A DNA stretch of 64,000 nt from an uncultured Collinsella sp. (GTDB taxonomy: Bacteria > Actinomycetota > Coriobacteriia > Coriobacteriales > Coriobacteriaceae): assembly GCA_958403385.1 (NCBI GenBank), contig CATXXC010000011.1:26166-90165 (forward strand), written 5' to 3'. The position numbers were made by a program, and so were the translations under genes. A model generated the notes under the pieces. That model had not been told where the DNA came from and did no database searches. It worked only from the letters and a program-made list of their open reading frames with translations. Shown piece by piece: positions 62,035 through 64,000 of this stretch (positions are counted from its first letter, which is position 1; each line of letters begins with the position of its first letter).

Positions 62035-62063
62035 GGGGTCACCGTTTATCTGGTGGCCCCTTT
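62035..62063 (+). terminator. Terminator after rfbA
   Basis: GGGGTCACC (62035-62043) with GGTGGCCCC (62052-62060), one wobble, then TTT. It cuts rfbA off from the cassette downstream. Confidence 0.75.
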
Positions 62064-62109
62064 CGTTATGATTACGTTGACCATAAAGACAATGTGATTG
62101 GGAGTGGAT

Positions 62110-62547
62110 GTGTTAAGCGTCTACTTTGGCGATATGCCAGAAGCGATTTACAACACAGCGACATATTTCAAAAACTCTTACCGGTCTTCTTGGATTACGG
62201 ATCCCTATGCAGTCTCGATAATTAAAGATGTCGATCGATCGGTTGTTGTCTCCGAAAACGTCATCGAAAGCCCTGTGCTTGGATCCATCTCCCCACTCCA
62301 GCTTTCTGGTGGCGTGAAAACGCTGCTGCTTATGAGATTTGATCGTAAGCATATTTTTAACGCTTCTACCTGTGGTGACAACTGTGCCAAGTGGATTCTC
62401 GACATGGCGAAAGACCGCAAGCTCGTTGTGAATCTCTATCATGTGATGGACTTTGGTCGCGAGGATTTTAAAATTAAAGTCGTGAATAGCGGCCGAATCG
62501 TTCACAACATGGCCGATTTGATTCACGAGTCGATTCCGTATCTGTAG
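62110..62547 (+). CDS. DUF4869-like protein, first gene of cassette 2
   Basis: 145 residues from GTG at 62110, 5 bases after GGGAG, the same start codon and spacing as in cassette 1. It aligns without gaps to the protein at 32229-32678: FGDM, IYNTATYF, KTLLLM, CGDNC (88-92), NLYHVMDF (108-115), IVHNMADL. The invariant CGDNC could be a metal or redox site. No secretion signal. The ATPase gene follows 9 bases after the stop. Confidence 0.78.
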   Translation: MLSVYFGDMPEAIYNTATYFKNSYRSSWITDPYAVSIIKDVDRSVVVSENVIESPVLGSISPLQLSGGVKTLLLMRFDRKHIFNASTCGDNCAKWILDMAKDRKLVVNLYHVMDFGREDFKIKVVNSGRIVHNMADLIHESIPYL

Positions 62548-62556
62548 GTGCTGCTT

Positions 62557-63531
62557 GTGAACGGTTCGCATCTCGTTAAGATTTCCCGCCGCAGGGGAAC
62601 CAAGTACACATTTACCATTAAACGGAACATTACTATTGTGCGTGGGGATAGTGGCACGGGTAAGACGACACTGTTTGACATGGTCGCAGACTACATGCGA
62701 ACGGGCGAGCAGTCGGGTGTTTCCTTGCAATGCGATTGTCCCTGTGTCGCCCTGACCGATTATGATTGGCGAAACCAGCTTTCGTCCGTTCATGACTCGA
62801 TTGTATTTGTCGATGAGGGCTTAAAAGAGATCCATTCTGATGAGTTTGCCCATCATGTGCTGTATTCCTCGAATTATTTCGTGCTGATCTCAAGGGCTGA
62901 TTTCCCCAATCTTCCGTATAGCGTGGATGAGATTTACAAGATTAAGACGAGCGGAAAATACCATTCTTTCGTCCCTGTTTATCAAGATCGCGGGAATCAT
63001 CGTTATGCTATTTCCCGGTCGGCGCCAAAACAGGACTTTTCTATCCTTCTATGCGAGGACAGTAAGTCTGGTTTCCAGTTCTTTAAACGGCATTTTGCTG
63101 ACAGTGAGCTTACCTGTACTTCGGCCATGACGAACAGCGCGATTTTGGGCTGGTTGGATCAGCATCTCGACGATCGCGTGTTTGTTGTCGCGGACGGGGC
63201 GGCATTTGGGTGCTATGCGGACCGCGTCCTTAAGCTGCAAGACATTCACCGCGATACTGTTACGGTTTGTCTTCCCGAGTCGTTCGAATGGCTTCTGCTG
63301 AGCTCCGGCGTAATTTCAGGGCTAGATGTTAAGACGGTTTTGGAAACCCCAGAAGCCTTTGTAAACAGTGAGAAGTTTAAAAGCTGGGAGGATTTCTTCT
63401 ATAAGTACTTACGTGAAATAACTGGGGATTCGGTTTTTCACTACGACAAAGACTGCATTTCGGAGGCGTTTTGTACAGGAGGTAATTCTGCGAAGGTTAT
63501 GGCTCTTATCGCATGCCGAAATGTCCGATAG
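62557..63531 (+). CDS. P-loop ATPase with TOPRIM-like C-terminal half (cassette 2)
   Basis: 324 residues. The GTG at 62557 matches the start of the copy at 31252-32229 (MRGSYKV against VNGSHLV); a GTG three codons earlier is possible. Motifs: Walker A GDSGTGKTT (30-38), GEQSGV near 50, Walker B-like SIVFVDEG (81-88), LPYSVDEIY near 119, LLCEDSKSG (164-172), VVADGAAFG (210-218), LPESFEW (239-245) and SWEDFF...YDKDCISE near the end. All these blocks are conserved with the other copy, while much of the rest has drifted, which marks them as functional. Enzyme activity beyond ATP binding is not established. Confidence 0.8.
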   Translation: MNGSHLVKISRRRGTKYTFTIKRNITIVRGDSGTGKTTLFDMVADYMRTGEQSGVSLQCDCPCVALTDYDWRNQLSSVHDSIVFVDEGLKEIHSDEFAHHVLYSSNYFVLISRADFPNLPYSVDEIYKIKTSGKYHSFVPVYQDRGNHRYAISRSAPKQDFSILLCEDSKSGFQFFKRHFADSELTCTSAMTNSAILGWLDQHLDDRVFVVADGAAFGCYADRVLKLQDIHRDTVTVCLPESFEWLLLSSGVISGLDVKTVLETPEAFVNSEKFKSWEDFFYKYLREITGDSVFHYDKDCISEAFCTGGNSAKVMALIACRNVR

Positions 63532-63606
63532 TTTTGTTGAATAGCGTCGCGGCGTCACTTCCTGCGGCATACTAAAGAAGCTGTACATGCTTCAGATTGG
63601 ATTTTC

Positions 63607-64000
63607 ATGTCTGAGATTTTCGAACCCAAGAATATCATCGTCACTGGCGGCTGCGGCTTCATCGGCAGCAACTTCGTGCACTACGTGGTCAACAACCACC
63701 CCGAGGTGCACGTCACCGTCCTGGACAAGCTGACCTACGCCGGCAACCCCGAGAACATCGCGGGCCTGCCCTCCGACCGCGTGGAGCTCGTCGTGGGCGA
63801 CATCTGCGACGCGGAGCTCCTGGACCGCATCGTCCCGGGCCACGACGCCATCGTGCACTACGCCGCCGAGTCCCACAACGACAACTCCATCGCCGACCCC
63901 GAGCCCTTCCTGCGCACCAACGTCGAGGGCACCTTCCGCCTCCTGGAGGCCGTCCGCAAGTACGGCGTCCGCTACCACCACGTCTCCACCGACGAGGTCT
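63607..64000 (+). CDS. rfbB: dTDP-glucose 4,6-dehydratase (3' end beyond window)
   Basis: The first 131 codons are visible from the ATG at 63607. The NAD-binding loop NIIVTGGCGFIGSNFVHYVV (residues 9-28) and the blocks DKLTYAGNPENI near 44, VGDICD near 63, HYAAESHNDNSI near 83, TNVEGTFRLLEA near 103 and HVSTDEV at the window edge are all diagnostic of RfbB, the second enzyme of dTDP-L-rhamnose synthesis. DNA is very GC-rich, as in rfbA. The frame is open to the last base. Confidence 0.96.
   Translation, partial: MSEIFEPKNIIVTGGCGFIGSNFVHYVVNNHPEVHVTVLDKLTYAGNPENIAGLPSDRVELVVGDICDAELLDRIVPGHDAIVHYAAESHNDNSIADPEPFLRTNVEGTFRLLEAVRKYGVRYHHVSTDEV

Noticed and set aside
63592..63981. Minus-strand open frame at the window end
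   Set aside because: Opposite the start of rfbB, whose NAD-binding motif and frame are unambiguous.

Overview
The window looks like a chromosomal segment of a gut Coriobacteriia, most likely a Collinsella-type actinobacterium. This is inferred from its high-GC core genes, the paired GGGtGRT and NifU-like genes, a complete SUF operon with an Rrf2 regulator, an LPXTG-type surface protein, and many GW-repeat secreted proteins. No species-level marker such as 16S rRNA is present, so the assignment is an inference.

Positions 1-21.9 kb are ordinary high-GC chromosome. They carry a membrane-anchored protein cut by the window edge, a VanZ-like protein, a ROK fructokinase, a class I/II aminotransferase, a tRNA-His/tRNA-Lys/tRNA-Lys cluster with a duplicated tRNA 3' end followed by a DinD gene, and a FAD oxidoreductase. 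Next come the GGGtGRT/NifU-like pair, a RAYT-like transposase relative, the divergent sufCBDSU and rrf2 units with two 31-bp operators between them, an MNT/HEPN toxin-antitoxin pair, a surface protein gene split by a stop codon, and a predicted AAA-ATPase-like gene. From 21.9 to 31.3 kb lies a glycan-assembly block: a GlfT2-like GT2, an acyltransferase 3, four GT2 genes and a tandem-domain GT2.

From about 31.3 to 61 kb the sequence is an AT-richer accessory island devoted to phosphocholine on the cell surface. It holds a LicB-like choline importer, a fused winged-helix/LicC/LicA protein (choline kinase plus CTP:phosphocholine cytidylyltransferase), a LicD phosphocholine transferase inside a polysaccharide cluster (flippase, GT2, GT4, DUF2142, DPM1-like, DUF2304), and seven secreted proteins with choline-binding-type GW repeats. 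Six of the seven carry recognisable wall-active or peptidase domains (GH25, two NlpC/P60, C39-like, YkuD, CHAP/NlpC-like). Read together: choline is imported, activated and transferred to a glycan, and the repeat proteins dock on it. A perfect 9-5-9 palindrome overlaps the predicted licCA promoter and is a candidate operator.

A translationally coupled two-gene cassette, a DUF4869-like protein plus a P-loop ATPase with a possible TOPRIM-like second half, occurs twice at the two ends of this island in opposite orientation (31252-32678 and 62110-63531). The right copy splits rfbA from rfbB. This cassette is the best candidate for an undescribed system. The window ends inside rfbB.
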